Assembly: GCF_030406905.1 (NCBI RefSeq)
Contig: NZ_CP129137.1
Coordinates: 1,544,001 to 1,608,000, forward strand
Reading direction: 5' to 3'
DNA length: 64,000 nucleotides
DNA from: Streptomyces sp. HUAS CB01
GTDB lineage: Bacteria; Actinomycetota; Actinomycetes; Streptomycetales; Streptomycetaceae
The notes under the pieces are model-generated. The model made no database searches. It was not told the origin of the DNA and saw only the letters and a program-made list of their open reading frames with translations. Positions 35,059 through 45,352 of this stretch are shown here, piece after piece (positions within the stretch are counted from its first letter, which is position 1; each line of letters begins with the position of its first letter). Position numbers and translations under genes: made by a program.

Positions 35059-36704
35059 GCCTTCTCCTCCATGCTCTCGGGAGCCCGGTCGAACTCGTCG
35101 GTGACGTGCGCGTCGGCCTCGCCACCGGCCCAGGTGACCACCAGCTCCCCCAGGGCGTCCTCCTGGTCCAGGACGACGGCCTTCTCACGATAGAGCTCCA
35201 GCAGGGCGAGGAAGCGGGCGACCACGGTGAGGGTGTCCGTCACCCCGTCGGTCAGCTCCCGGAAGCTCGCCCTGCCGCGCTCGCGCAGCAGGCCCACGAC
35301 GACCTCGGCCTGCTCGCGCACGCTCACGAGGGGCGCGTGGATGTGGTCCACGTACACCTGCGGCTTCGGCTTGGGCTGCATCGCCTTGACCGCGAGCCGG
35401 GCGAAGCCCTCGGGGCCGATGCTGATGACGACGTCGGGGAGCAGCTCGGCGTGGTGGTCCTCCAGGCCGACGGTACGGGGGTACCGCCGGGACTCCGCGT
35501 CGAGCCTGTTGCTGAAGATCTCCGCGACCTGCTTGTACGCGCGGTACTGGAGCAGCCGGGCGAACAGCAGGTCCCGCGCCTCCAGCAGCGCGAGATCCGC
35601 CTCGTCCTCCACCTCGGCGGCCGGCAGCAGCCGGGCGGCCTTCAGGTCCAGCAGGGTCGCGGCGACGACGAGGAACTCGGTGGTCTGGTCGAGGTCCCAG
35701 TCGGGTCCCATGGCGCGGATGTGCGCCATGAACTCATCGGTGACCTTGGAGAGGGCGACCTCGGTGACATCGAGCTTGTGCTTCGAGATCAGCTGCAGCA
35801 GCAGGTCGAACGGCCCCTCGAAGTTCGCGAGCCGTACCGTGAACCGGCCGTCGTCGACGGGCTCGGCGGCCTCCTCCGCGACGGCCTCCGGCGCGGGTGG
35901 GTGGGCCTCGGCGACCGGGGCGGGGACCTGTCCCCCGTCGGCGGGAGCGGCGGCGGACACCGGGGCGCCGGACCCGGAGGCCCGCTCGGGCCGTTCTTCC
36001 CGCTCCGACCGCTCCGGCCCCTCCGTACGCCCGGAAGCGTCCGCATCGCGCTCCGTGGCCCGCCCGGTCCGTGCGGACGCCTCTTCCACGCCCCCGGACA
36101 CGTCCGGGGCACCGCTGGGTCCGCCCGCGCGGGGCGGTGGCGCCGCCCCCGTCCTGGTGGCCTCCTCGGACCCTCCCGGCACGGTGCCGCGGTCGGTGCC
36201 GTCGTGGTCGACGGCGTCGTGGTCCACGGCAGGAGCGGGAGGAACTCGACTGGGTACGGCAGTCGAAGCCGGGACCCCGTCCGGACCCTCGGGGGGAGCC
36301 GGGATCCGGCCCGGGAACTGAGGAGCCGGGAAGTGAGGAGCCGGAAGCCGGGGATCCGGGAGCTGGGGCGCCGGCACCTGGTCCGGGGCCGGGATCCCCA
36401 CGGCGGCCGCAGGCGGAGTCCGCCGAGCGGCCGGTGCGGCGGCGGGGTCGCCGGACTCCGGGCCGGGCTCCCCCTCCCCGTCGGACTCCGCGTCCCGCTC
36501 AGGGCCGGAAGGCGTCTCGCCGGGTTCGTCGCCGCGGCCCGGGGCCTTGCCGGGGGCCGTGGGATCCGTACCGGCCTCCGGGAGCGCCTCCGAGGCGCCG
36601 CCGGGGTCCGCCGGCGGCAGGGGTGCCGTCCCCGGGCCGCGGCCCAGCGTGCGACGGGGCGTGCGGGCCGGGGGCCGGGGGGCGGCGGGGTCGGTCGGCG
36701 GCAT
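35055..36704 (-). CDS. scpA: Segregation and condensation protein A with long disordered N-terminus
   Basis: The kleisin core spans about residues 285-545: FTVRLANFEGPFDLLLQLI, then SKHKLDVTEVALSKVTDEFM, and the C-terminal winged helix FRELTDGVTDTLTVVARFLALLEL. It bridges the SMC heads with ScpB. Before it lie about 280 residues that are Pro/Ala/Gly/Glu-rich with no predicted fold; typical ScpA proteins are about 250-270 residues in total. The frame has no stop through this region. The ATG at 36704 is the annotated choice, but a start nearer the kleisin domain is possible. Coupled to scpB. Confidence 0.9.
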   Translation of the reverse strand: MPPTDPAAPRPPARTPRRTLGRGPGTAPLPPADPGGASEALPEAGTDPTAPGKAPGRGDEPGETPSGPERDAESDGEGEPGPESGDPAAAPAARRTPPAAAVGIPAPDQVPAPQLPDPRLPAPHFPAPQFPGRIPAPPEGPDGVPASTAVPSRVPPAPAVDHDAVDHDGTDRGTVPGGSEEATRTGAAPPPRAGGPSGAPDVSGGVEEASARTGRATERDADASGRTEGPERSEREERPERASGSGAPVSAAAPADGGQVPAPVAEAHPPAPEAVAEEAAEPVDDGRFTVRLANFEGPFDLLLQLISKHKLDVTEVALSKVTDEFMAHIRAMGPDWDLDQTTEFLVVAATLLDLKAARLLPAAEVEDEADLALLEARDLLFARLLQYRAYKQVAEIFSNRLDAESRRYPRTVGLEDHHAELLPDVVISIGPEGFARLAVKAMQPKPKPQVYVDHIHAPLVSVREQAEVVVGLLRERGRASFRELTDGVTDTLTVVARFLALLELYREKAVVLDQEDALGELVVTWAGGEADAHVTDEFDRAPESMEEKA

Positions 36705-36748
36705 CGTGGTCCAGGGAGCGGAAGGAACGTCGCGCGCAGGCTACCCCG

Positions 36749-37327
36749 TCAGCGACCGCGCAGGCGCCGCACCAGGATGCTCGCGTCGCCCCGGGACTCC
36801 AGGTCCGCCAGGACGACCGCCACCGCTTCGCGGACGATGCGCCCGCGGTCCACGGCCAGCCCGTGTTCGCCGCGCAGCACCAGCCGGGCGTGCTCGAGGT
36901 CCATCAGTTCCTCGGCCGAGACATAGACCGTGATCTTCTCGTCGTGCCGTTCCCGGCCGCTGGGCCGGCGGCCCGCCGCGCGTCCCCGGCGGCGCGGGGC
37001 GGCGGCCTCCTGCGGACGCCGGCCCTTCGGCGCCGACTGCGCCGCCGCGCCCGGCTGGTCGCCGTCCGTCCCGCGGCTCCGCGGTTCGGCGGCCTCCGCC
37101 TCCCCGGCCGGGGAGTGCTCCTCGGAAGCCGCCGAGGCGCCCGCCCCGGACGACGGCGGCGGGGTCTGCTGCGCGGCCGGAGGCGACTCCACCGGGTCGC
37201 TCTCACCGGCCGGCGCCGGAACCCGGGCCTCGCCGTTCGCCCCCGCCTGGCCCCGCCTCGGGGACGAGGACTGCAGCCCCATGCCCCCGGTCGTACGGAA
37301 CAGTTCGTCGGCTCCGGGCAGACTCAC
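36749..37327 (-). CDS. Small protein with C-terminal RHH-like domain, coupled to parA-like gene
   Basis: A protein of 192 residues. The N-terminal 120 are low-complexity, ending in an Arg-rich run ([19 protein letters not shown]). The conserved C-terminal 65 residues start KITVYVSAEELMDLEHARLVL and continue with GLAVDRGRIVREAVAVVLAD, a pattern like ribbon-helix-helix proteins. GTG 37327 overlaps the parA-like stop (GTGA); an in-frame GTG at 37339 is an alternative. It lies between the ParA-like ATPase and ScpA genes, so a DNA-binding partner of the ATPase, in the place of a ParB, is a reasonable guess. Confidence 0.75.
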   Translation of the reverse strand: MSLPGADELFRTTGGMGLQSSSPRRGQAGANGEARVPAPAGESDPVESPPAAQQTPPPSSGAGASAASEEHSPAGEAEAAEPRSRGTDGDQPGAAAQSAPKGRRPQEAAAPRRRGRAAGRRPSGRERHDEKITVYVSAEELMDLEHARLVLRGEHGLAVDRGRIVREAVAVVLADLESRGDASILVRRLRGR

Positions 37328-38529
37328 TCGGCGTGACACCGGGCGAGCACCTCCCTGGCGAGCTGGCGGTAGGCGGCGGCGCCGACGGAGTTGGAGGCGT
37401 ACGTGGTGATGGGCTCACCGGCGACCGTCGTCTCCGGGAAGCGCACCGTGCGCCCGATGACCGTGTGGTAGACGTGGTCGTCGAACGCCTCGACCACCCG
37501 CGCCAGCACCTCGCGGCTGTGCACCGTGCGCGAGTCGTACATCGTGGCCAGGATGCCGTCGAGTTCCAGTTCCGGGTTGAGCCGCTCCTGGACCTTCTCG
37601 ATCGTCTCGGTGAGCAGGGCGACGCCGCGCAGCGCGAAGAACTCGCACTCCAGCGGCACGATGACCTTGTGAGCCGCCGTCAGGGCGTTCACCGTCAGCA
37701 GGCCGAGCGACGGCTGACAGTCGATCACGATGTAGTCGTAGTCCTGCATCAGCGGCTTGAGGGCGCGCTGCAGCGTCGACTCGCGCGCGACCTCGCTCAC
37801 GAGCTGGACCTCCGCCGCCGAGAGGTCGATGTTGCTCGGCAGCAGGTCCATGTTGGGCACGGCGGTCTTCAGCAGGACCTCGTCCGCGGACATGCCCCGC
37901 TCCATGAGCAGGTTGTAGACGGTGAGGTCGAGCTCCATCGGGTTCACGCCGAGGCCGACCGACAGCGCGCCCTGCGGGTCGAAGTCGACGAGCAGGACGC
38001 GGCGTCCGTACTCCGCGAGCGCGGCACCCAGGTTGATGGTCGACGTCGTCTTGCCGACGCCGCCCTTCTGGTTGCACATCGCGATGATCTTCGCGGGGCC
38101 GTGGTCGGTGAGCGGGCCCGGGATCGGGAAGTACGGCAGCGGGCGCCCGGTCGGGCCGATGCGCTCGCGGCGCTGGCGGGCCGCGTCGGGCGCGAGCGTG
38201 GCCGCGTACTCCGGATCGGGCTCGTACTCGGCGTCAGGGTCGTAGAAGTGCCCCTCGGGCACCTCGTCGTAGTCGGCGAAGTGGGTGGACTCTCGGCCAC
38301 TCTCGTTGCCGGCCATGGCGTTCACGTGTTGGCCGTCCATCATCTTCATCGTGTGGGCTGTCGTCGTCATGTGCTGGTGAGTCGCGAAGGTACGGACAGC
38401 GACGGAGCCGACAGCTTCGAGGCCGGACGAGGGCGCCGGGCCCGGCGTCGGGGGTACCTCCACGCCCGTGGGGCGCACCGGGAGCACTCCTGGTTGACCG
38501 CCCCCGGGAGAAAATGTCGACTCATTCAC
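37324..38529 (-). CDS. ParA-family ATPase
   Basis: A protein of 401 residues. An N-terminal extension of about 145 residues (with HFADYDEVPEGHFYDPDAEYE) precedes the ATPase domain. The deviant Walker A is CNQKGGVGKTTSTINLG with the signature first lysine, VLLVDFDPQGALSVGLG is switch I, and DYIVIDCQPSLGLLTVNAL is Walker B. This is not the parA of the origin-proximal parAB operon but the second, scpAB-linked paralogue. It probably acts in chromosome organisation with the neighbouring genes. GTG start with AAGGAGG 11 bases upstream. Confidence 0.92.
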   Translation of the reverse strand: MNESTFSPGGGQPGVLPVRPTGVEVPPTPGPAPSSGLEAVGSVAVRTFATHQHMTTTAHTMKMMDGQHVNAMAGNESGRESTHFADYDEVPEGHFYDPDAEYEPDPEYAATLAPDAARQRRERIGPTGRPLPYFPIPGPLTDHGPAKIIAMCNQKGGVGKTTSTINLGAALAEYGRRVLLVDFDPQGALSVGLGVNPMELDLTVYNLLMERGMSADEVLLKTAVPNMDLLPSNIDLSAAEVQLVSEVARESTLQRALKPLMQDYDYIVIDCQPSLGLLTVNALTAAHKVIVPLECEFFALRGVALLTETIEKVQERLNPELELDGILATMYDSRTVHSREVLARVVEAFDDHVYHTVIGRTVRFPETTVAGEPITTYASNSVGAAAYRQLAREVLARCHAE

Positions 38530-38877
38530 AAGTCGTCTTACCTCCTTGGACGTGACCAGGAAACTTATCGATAGGTCAGCGTGGCACCATGCCGACGGTT
38601 GGCGACTCTATGGCGTGTCACCGGTCCGCAGCAACACAATCCGCCGGACCCGGCCCGATGTGTCGGCAACCGAACACCCCGCTGTCAAGGGTGCACAGCA
38701 GCCGTTCCGCGCCGTTCGCGGGTGTGCGAATCGGTTGAAGGGTTACGTTCAAGGCGAGTTGAGCGAGCGGGCCGCGCCGGCCGGACACACGTCCGGCCGG
38801 ACCTTGCTCCTCAAGGTCCGGCCGGATACGTGATGTTGACGACCCCGGTTGACGGGGCGGTCGGTTGCCGTCGCGCG
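38530..38877. other. Region between ald and the parA-like gene
   Basis: 350 bases holding the ribosome binding site and promoter region of the parA-like gene and the ald terminator at 38792-38826. No additional gene is visible; AT-richer around 38560-38650. Confidence 0.5.
38792..38826 (-). terminator. Terminator of ald
   Basis: A perfect 15-bp inverted repeat (TCCGGCCGGACCTTG and complement) around a CTCCT loop, 52 bases beyond the ald stop codon on the minus strand. Confidence 0.8.
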
Positions 38878-40002
38878 TCAGCCGAGCAGCGTGTTCAGCT
38901 CGACGGACTCGAGGCCGTGCGCCTCGGCGACCTCCTTGTAAACGACCTGGCCCTCATGGACGTTGAGGCCCTTGGCCAGCGCGGGGTCGCGGCGGAGCGC
39001 CTCGGCCCAGCCGTTGTTCGCCAGCGACACGACGTACGGGAGCGTGGCGTTGGTGAGCGCGTTGGTGGAGGTGTTCGGCACGGCGCCGGGCATGTTGGCG
39101 ACGCAGTAGAAGACCGAGTTGTGGACCCGGAAGGTCGGCTCGGCGTGCGTGGTCGGACGCGAGTCCTCGAAGCAGCCGCCCTGGTCGATCGCAATGTCGA
39201 CAAGGACACTTCCCGGCTTCATCCGGGAGACGAGCTCGTTGGTGACCAGCTTCGGGGCCTTGGCGCCGGGGATGAGGACCGCGCCGATGACGAGGTCGGC
39301 GTCGAGGACGGCCTTCTCCAGCTCGAAGGAGTTGGACATGACGGCCTTGACCTTCGTACCGAAGATCTTGTCGGCCTCGCGCAGCTTGTTGATGTCGCGG
39401 TCCAGCAGCGTCACCTCGAAGCCCATGCCGATGGCGATCTGCGTGGCGTTCCAGCCGGAGACGCCGCCGCCGATGACGACCGCCTTCGCCGGGGTCACGC
39501 CCGGGACGCCGCCCGGCAGCACGCCGCGGCCGCCGGCCGGGCGCATCAGGTGGTAGGCGCCGACCTGCGGGGCCAGCCGGCCCGCGACCTCGGACATCGG
39601 AGCGAGGAGCGGCAGGGCGCGGTTGGGGAGCTCGACCGTCTCGTAGGCGATGGCGGTGGTGCCGGACTCGATCAGGGCGTCCGTGCACTCCTTGGAGGCG
39701 GCAAGGTGCAGGTAGGTGAAGAGCACCTGGTCCTTGCGCATGCGGTGGTACTCCTCCGCAATGGGCTCCTTGACCTTGAGCACCATGTCGGCGGTGGCCC
39801 AGACCTCGTCCGCGGTGGGCAGGATCCGCCCGCCCGCGGCGACGAACTCCTCGTCCGTGATCGAGGAGCCGACCCCGGCGTTCGCCTCGATGAAGACCTG
39901 GTGGCCGTTGCGCACGAGCTCGTGCACACCGGCGGGGGTGATGGCCACCCGGAACTCGTTGTTCTTGACCTCGCGGGGGATGCCGACCTTCACGTCGATC
40001 AC
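38878..40002 (-). CDS. ald: Alanine dehydrogenase
   Basis: A protein of 374 residues, the normal length. KVGIPREVKNNEFRVAITPAG is the N-terminal family signature, KVKEPIAEEY holds the active-site lysine, LHLAASKECTDAL the histidine, and VVIGGGVSGWNATQIAIGMG the NAD-binding loop. It interconverts alanine and pyruvate plus ammonia using NAD. GTG 40002 is chosen because CAAGGA is 5-6 bases upstream and the family starts there; longer in-frame versions are not supported. A GATACGCC palindrome lies 46 bases upstream and a terminator follows. Confidence 0.95.
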   Translation of the reverse strand: MIDVKVGIPREVKNNEFRVAITPAGVHELVRNGHQVFIEANAGVGSSITDEEFVAAGGRILPTADEVWATADMVLKVKEPIAEEYHRMRKDQVLFTYLHLAASKECTDALIESGTTAIAYETVELPNRALPLLAPMSEVAGRLAPQVGAYHLMRPAGGRGVLPGGVPGVTPAKAVVIGGGVSGWNATQIAIGMGFEVTLLDRDINKLREADKIFGTKVKAVMSNSFELEKAVLDADLVIGAVLIPGAKAPKLVTNELVSRMKPGSVLVDIAIDQGGCFEDSRPTTHAEPTFRVHNSVFYCVANMPGAVPNTSTNALTNATLPYVVSLANNGWAEALRRDPALAKGLNVHEGQVVYKEVAEAHGLESVELNTLLG

Positions 40003-40047
40003 GGTCCTTGACTCAGGGGGATTCTCGTGCAATTCCATAGTTACCCG

Positions 40048-40064
40048 GATACGCCGGGCGTATC
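40048..40064. promoter_or_regulatory. Palindrome upstream of ald, candidate Lrp/AldR-type operator
   Basis: GATACGCC and GGCGTATC, perfect 8-bp arms around one G, lie 46 bases before the ald start codon. In actinobacteria ald is often controlled by an Lrp-type regulator; that this palindrome is its site is inference. A smaller TTGC-AAA-GCAA symmetry is at 40136-40146. Confidence 0.55.
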
Positions 40065-40154
40065 GGATGGACCGGGGCGACACCCGGCAGAGCCAGTCTA
40101 ATGAAGGACTTCCAGCTGTCTAGCCTTGCAAAGCAAATTTCTCTGACGAGAACA

Positions 40155-42278
40155 CTACGGATTTCGTAGGCCGGAAACGTCGCCTCCCAGCAGTCGCTCA
40201 GCGGCGGAACGGTGCAGTCCGGCCGCGGCGGCGTCGCCGAGACGGTCCAGGGTGTCGGCCAGCCGCAGCTGGAGCGCGGCCTGGAGCCGCACATCCCCGG
40301 CCCGGCGCGCCCAGGCCACGGCCTCCTCGCAGGTGCGCAGCGACTCCTCCGGACGTCCCGCGTACTCCTGGACCCGGCCCGCCTCGCTCAACGCCCGTGC
40401 GTGACCGGACAGATCGCCGAGGCGCCGGTATCCGGCCGCGGCGGCGCGCCAGCTGCGGAGCGCCTCCCCGTAGCGCCCGGCATAGGTGTGCACGCCGCCC
40501 AGCCGGCCGTACAGCCGGGCCTCGTCGGCACGCTCGCCCCGGGCGAGCCGCTGGGAGAGGGCCCGCCCGTACCAGTCCGCCGCCCGCTCCCAGTCCCCCA
40601 GCTCCTGGTAGGCACCGCCTACGGATTCCATGGCCCGGGCCAGGGCGTACGGGTCGTTTCCGCGCCGCCCGGCGTCCAGAGCCGCCCGATACCGCACCAA
40701 TGCGTCCTCTGTCCGCCCCGTCCGGGCATCCAGGTCGGCCAGGTTCAGCAGCGCGGCGGCCTGCTCCCGGTGCAGTTCGCGGCGCACGGCCACGTCCAGC
40801 ACGAGCTGGTGGAGTCCGTAGAGCTCGGGCGCGGCGGACTCGGTGCCGTGGTGCGCGACCAGGGCCCGGACCAGCGCGGCGATCAGCCGCCGGGCCAGGG
40901 TGTCCAGCTCCCCGTCGGCCACCGCGATCCGGGCGGCGCCGAGCAGCGCGGGCCGGCGTGCGTCCAGCCAGGCCCCGGCGGCCCCGGTGGTGGAGAAGCG
41001 CAGGGCCCGCGGCAGCCCCGCGAGCTTCTTGCGGGCCGTGGATCCCTCGGGTTCGGTGACGGCGCGGCAGGACTGCAGCAGCCGTACGGTCCGCTCCAGC
41101 ATCCGGGCCCGCGCGAGCTGCACATCCGCGGGCCGTTCCTCCTCGGTCACCAGCGCGAGCAGCAGCGGGGCGAGGCAGCCGGGCACCTCGTACCGCTCGC
41201 TCCCCACCGGCTCGTTCGCCTGCTGCGTCCCGACGACGGCGTGCAGGAGTCCGAGCGCGGCGAAGTCGTCCAGGGTCGAGCCGGCCGCCGACACCGAGCA
41301 GCCGGCCAGCGCGGACGCGATGTGGGCGTCCACCAGCCCGGCGGGGGCGAGGGCGAGCAGCCGCAGCAGCCGCGCCGCGGACTGCGGGAGCGAGTCGTGC
41401 ACGAGCCGGAAGGCCCGGGCGAGGGGCCGGGCCCCGACGGGTGCCTCCGGGTCGTCGTGCAACCCGCGCAGCTGCTTCGTCGCGTCGGCGACCGACGCCT
41501 TGGGACGGGCCGCGAGCCAGCCGCCGACCAGCACCATCGCGGCGGGCTGTCCGCCGCACTGCTCGACCAGCGACTCGGCGGCCTGGGGGTCGACGGTGAC
41601 CCGCACCGAGCCGGTGAAGCGGCTCAGCAGCTCGATCGCCGACTTGGCGTCCATGCCGCCGATGGTGCACGGCCGGACGTCGGGGATCCCCGTGAGCGGG
41701 CCCTGGGAGACGGCGACGACGAGGCAGTCCGGGTTGTCCGGCAGCAGCGGGTCCACCTGCTCCGCGTCGGCCGCGTCGTCCAGCACGAGCACGCACCGCC
41801 GCACCGCGAGGGCCTCCCGGACCATCTCGGTGAGCAGGTCCTCGTCTGCGCCCGCCGGCGTGCCGACGCCGAGCGTCTCCAGCAGTCCGCGGGCGGTGCG
41901 GTCGGTGGGGACGGGTTCGCCGCCGGCCTCGGTGAGCCTGGCCCACAGCACCCCGTCCGGGTACTCGTCGGCCAGCTGCCGCGTCAGTTCGGCGGCGAGC
42001 GCGGTCCTCCCGGAGCCGGGCCGCCCGGCGACGAGCAGCACCCGGGCACGCGGCGCCTTCCGCCCGGAGATCGTGTCGAGTCCGGCCCGTTCGATGTCGG
42101 CCCGCAGCGCCTTCAATTCCCGCTGGCGCCCGATGAATTGCCCACCCACAGGGCCAACGGTCCCATGACCGGCCCGTTCCTCGGACACGGGCCCTGCCTG
42201 CGACGGGCGGTTCTCGGACGAGGGCTCCTCGAAGTCCACCGCCTGTTCCGTCACGGGCCACGCTCCCCAGTCCGTCAC
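40155..42278 (-). CDS. STAND ATPase (NB-ARC) with TPR repeats
   Basis: A protein of 707 residues. After a disordered 45-residue N-terminus, FIGRQRELKALRADIERA opens the NB-ARC module. The Walker A is VAGRPGSGRTALAAEL, with arginine in place of the lysine, and Walker B is CVLVLDDAADAEQV. A winged-helix region follows to about 330. The C-terminal third consists of tetratricopeptide repeats (ALVRYRAALDAGR, ALARAMESVGGAYQELGDWERA and others). Proteins of this layout act as signal-responsive scaffolds; this one has neither the SARP-type DNA-binding domain nor any effector domain. Function unknown. Confidence 0.85.
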   Translation of the reverse strand: MTDWGAWPVTEQAVDFEEPSSENRPSQAGPVSEERAGHGTVGPVGGQFIGRQRELKALRADIERAGLDTISGRKAPRARVLLVAGRPGSGRTALAAELTRQLADEYPDGVLWARLTEAGGEPVPTDRTARGLLETLGVGTPAGADEDLLTEMVREALAVRRCVLVLDDAADAEQVDPLLPDNPDCLVVAVSQGPLTGIPDVRPCTIGGMDAKSAIELLSRFTGSVRVTVDPQAAESLVEQCGGQPAAMVLVGGWLAARPKASVADATKQLRGLHDDPEAPVGARPLARAFRLVHDSLPQSAARLLRLLALAPAGLVDAHIASALAGCSVSAAGSTLDDFAALGLLHAVVGTQQANEPVGSERYEVPGCLAPLLLALVTEEERPADVQLARARMLERTVRLLQSCRAVTEPEGSTARKKLAGLPRALRFSTTGAAGAWLDARRPALLGAARIAVADGELDTLARRLIAALVRALVAHHGTESAAPELYGLHQLVLDVAVRRELHREQAAALLNLADLDARTGRTEDALVRYRAALDAGRRGNDPYALARAMESVGGAYQELGDWERAADWYGRALSQRLARGERADEARLYGRLGGVHTYAGRYGEALRSWRAAAAGYRRLGDLSGHARALSEAGRVQEYAGRPEESLRTCEEAVAWARRAGDVRLQAALQLRLADTLDRLGDAAAAGLHRSAAERLLGGDVSGLRNP

Positions 42279-42432
42279 CGTACGAGCCGAGCCCGCGCCG
42301 GGTGCCCGGGCGGGCGCTCCGAGCGTAATTCAGGCATCTCGCCGAAACGGGGAGAGCGCGGCGGAGCGCGGCGGGAGGATCCCTCGATCGGATGAGCGGA
42401 TGGTCACACCGCACCCGTGACGCGCGCTCCGG

Positions 42433-42473
42433 CGGTCACGGCGGCGCCCCGGGCCGGGGCGCCGCCGTGACCG
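42433..42473 (-). terminator. Terminator of the pyrG-Nudix unit
   Basis: A perfect 18-bp inverted repeat (CGGTCACGGCGGCGCCCC and complement) with a five-base loop, 7 bases beyond the stop codon of the ADP-ribose pyrophosphatase gene. Confidence 0.88.
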
Positions 42474-42480
42474 TGGGGAC

Positions 42481-43107
42481 CTACGCCTCGAAGGGGCGGG
42501 CCGGCCACGGGGCCTCGGCGGGGCGGAGGGCGTCCAGGCCGTCGCCCGTGAGCGCCGCGGTGAGCGACAGGACGCCGACCACCAGGCAGTTGTTGTGCAG
42601 ATCGCCGGCGAGCACGCCGCGCACCAGGTCCCCGAGGGGGACCCGGGCCAGCTCCATGTCGGCCTCCTCCTCGGAGACCTGGAAGCGCTCGCCCTCCGCC
42701 TCGGACAGATCGCGGGCCAGGAAGATCCGCACGGCCTCGTCGCAGCCGCCCGGTGTGGTGTAGACGTCCGCGAGGACCCGCCAGTCGACGGCCTTGACGT
42801 GCGCTTCCTCGTACAGCTCGCGCTGGGCCGCGGTCAGCGGGTTCTCACCGGGGACGTCGAGGAGACCGGCCGGGATCTCCCAGAGCTTCTGGCGCACGGG
42901 GTGCCGGTACTGGCGCAGCACCAGGACCCGGTCGTCCTCGTCGAGCGCGAGCACCGCCACCGACCCCGGGTGCACCTGGTAGTCGCGGCGCACGACGGAG
43001 CCGTCGGGCATGACCACGTCGTCGGTACGGACACTCGTCTTGTTGCCCCTGAACGGCGTCGCGGTCGCGGTGACCCGCCACTCCTCGGGGGCGTCCTTGA
43101 TGGTCAT
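42481..43107 (-). CDS. ADP-ribose pyrophosphatase-like Nudix hydrolase
   Basis: A protein of 208 residues. An N-terminal strand domain includes RRDYQVHPGSVAVLALDE. The Nudix region reads LWEIPAGLLDVPGENPL then AAQRELYEEAHV, so the catalytic REL-EE core is present while the last position of the box is H-V and not G-hydrophobic. ADP-ribose pyrophosphatases split ADP-ribose to AMP and ribose-5-phosphate. ATG 43107 has GGGAGGA upstream. It follows pyrG by 78 bases on the same strand, as in other Streptomyces, and ends at a strong hairpin. Confidence 0.9.
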   Translation of the reverse strand: MTIKDAPEEWRVTATATPFRGNKTSVRTDDVVMPDGSVVRRDYQVHPGSVAVLALDEDDRVLVLRQYRHPVRQKLWEIPAGLLDVPGENPLTAAQRELYEEAHVKAVDWRVLADVYTTPGGCDEAVRIFLARDLSEAEGERFQVSEEEADMELARVPLGDLVRGVLAGDLHNNCLVVGVLSLTAALTGDGLDALRPAEAPWPARPFEA

Positions 43108-43185
43108 GTGCGTCCTCCCAAACGCCGGAACCGGGGCGCGGGACCTCTCCCGTCCCGTGCCCCGGCCCACCGTAATGCCTTTGCC

Positions 43186-44871
<1,686 letters not shown>

Positions 44872-45352
44872 GGCCAAGAGGGGGCTCCCGTGGTCGCGAG
44901 GTGGTCGTGCGTAACGGCGCCCCACAGGGAACATCCGGGGATCACCTGGGGTGCCGTCGCTGCGGTTCGGGGGCCGCCATCCCTAGTGGGGGCACCACCG
45001 GTCCACGGGCTACCAGGGTATCAGCGCCCGGGGGAGACTGCTTCCGGCCACACAGGGCATGATGGCCTTCAGCGGGCTCCACCGGGGTTCACCAGGCGCT
45101 CACCCGTTCGGCCGCGATGCATTGTCGAGAGCATCGCGCGGATCACCGGGGTGCGTCGTATCCTGCTCGGACACTTGATTCGGAATATCGCTGCCGAGCC
45201 AGGCCGGTGAACGGCACCACCCCCGCCCTTCCCTCACAGTTTCGCCTGGGTGGGACACCCTTCCCGGAGCGAGCTCGTCATCGACCGATTGACCCCCTTG
45301 ACCGCAGTAAGTGCCACGCTGGGCGGACGTGGCCGTTCGACTGGAGATCCAC
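44872..45352. other. Divergent promoter region of pyrG and the trehalase gene
   Basis: 480 bases without a recognisable gene. Two TTGACC hexamers (45289 and 45298) near the trehalase start are possible -35 elements, but no matching -10 was convincing. No attenuator or operator for pyrG was identified. Confidence 0.4.

Noticed and set aside
44935..45310. Pyrimidine-type attenuator or riboswitch ahead of pyrG
   Set aside because: No conserved hairpin series or initially transcribed G-run typical of pyrG control could be found by eye.
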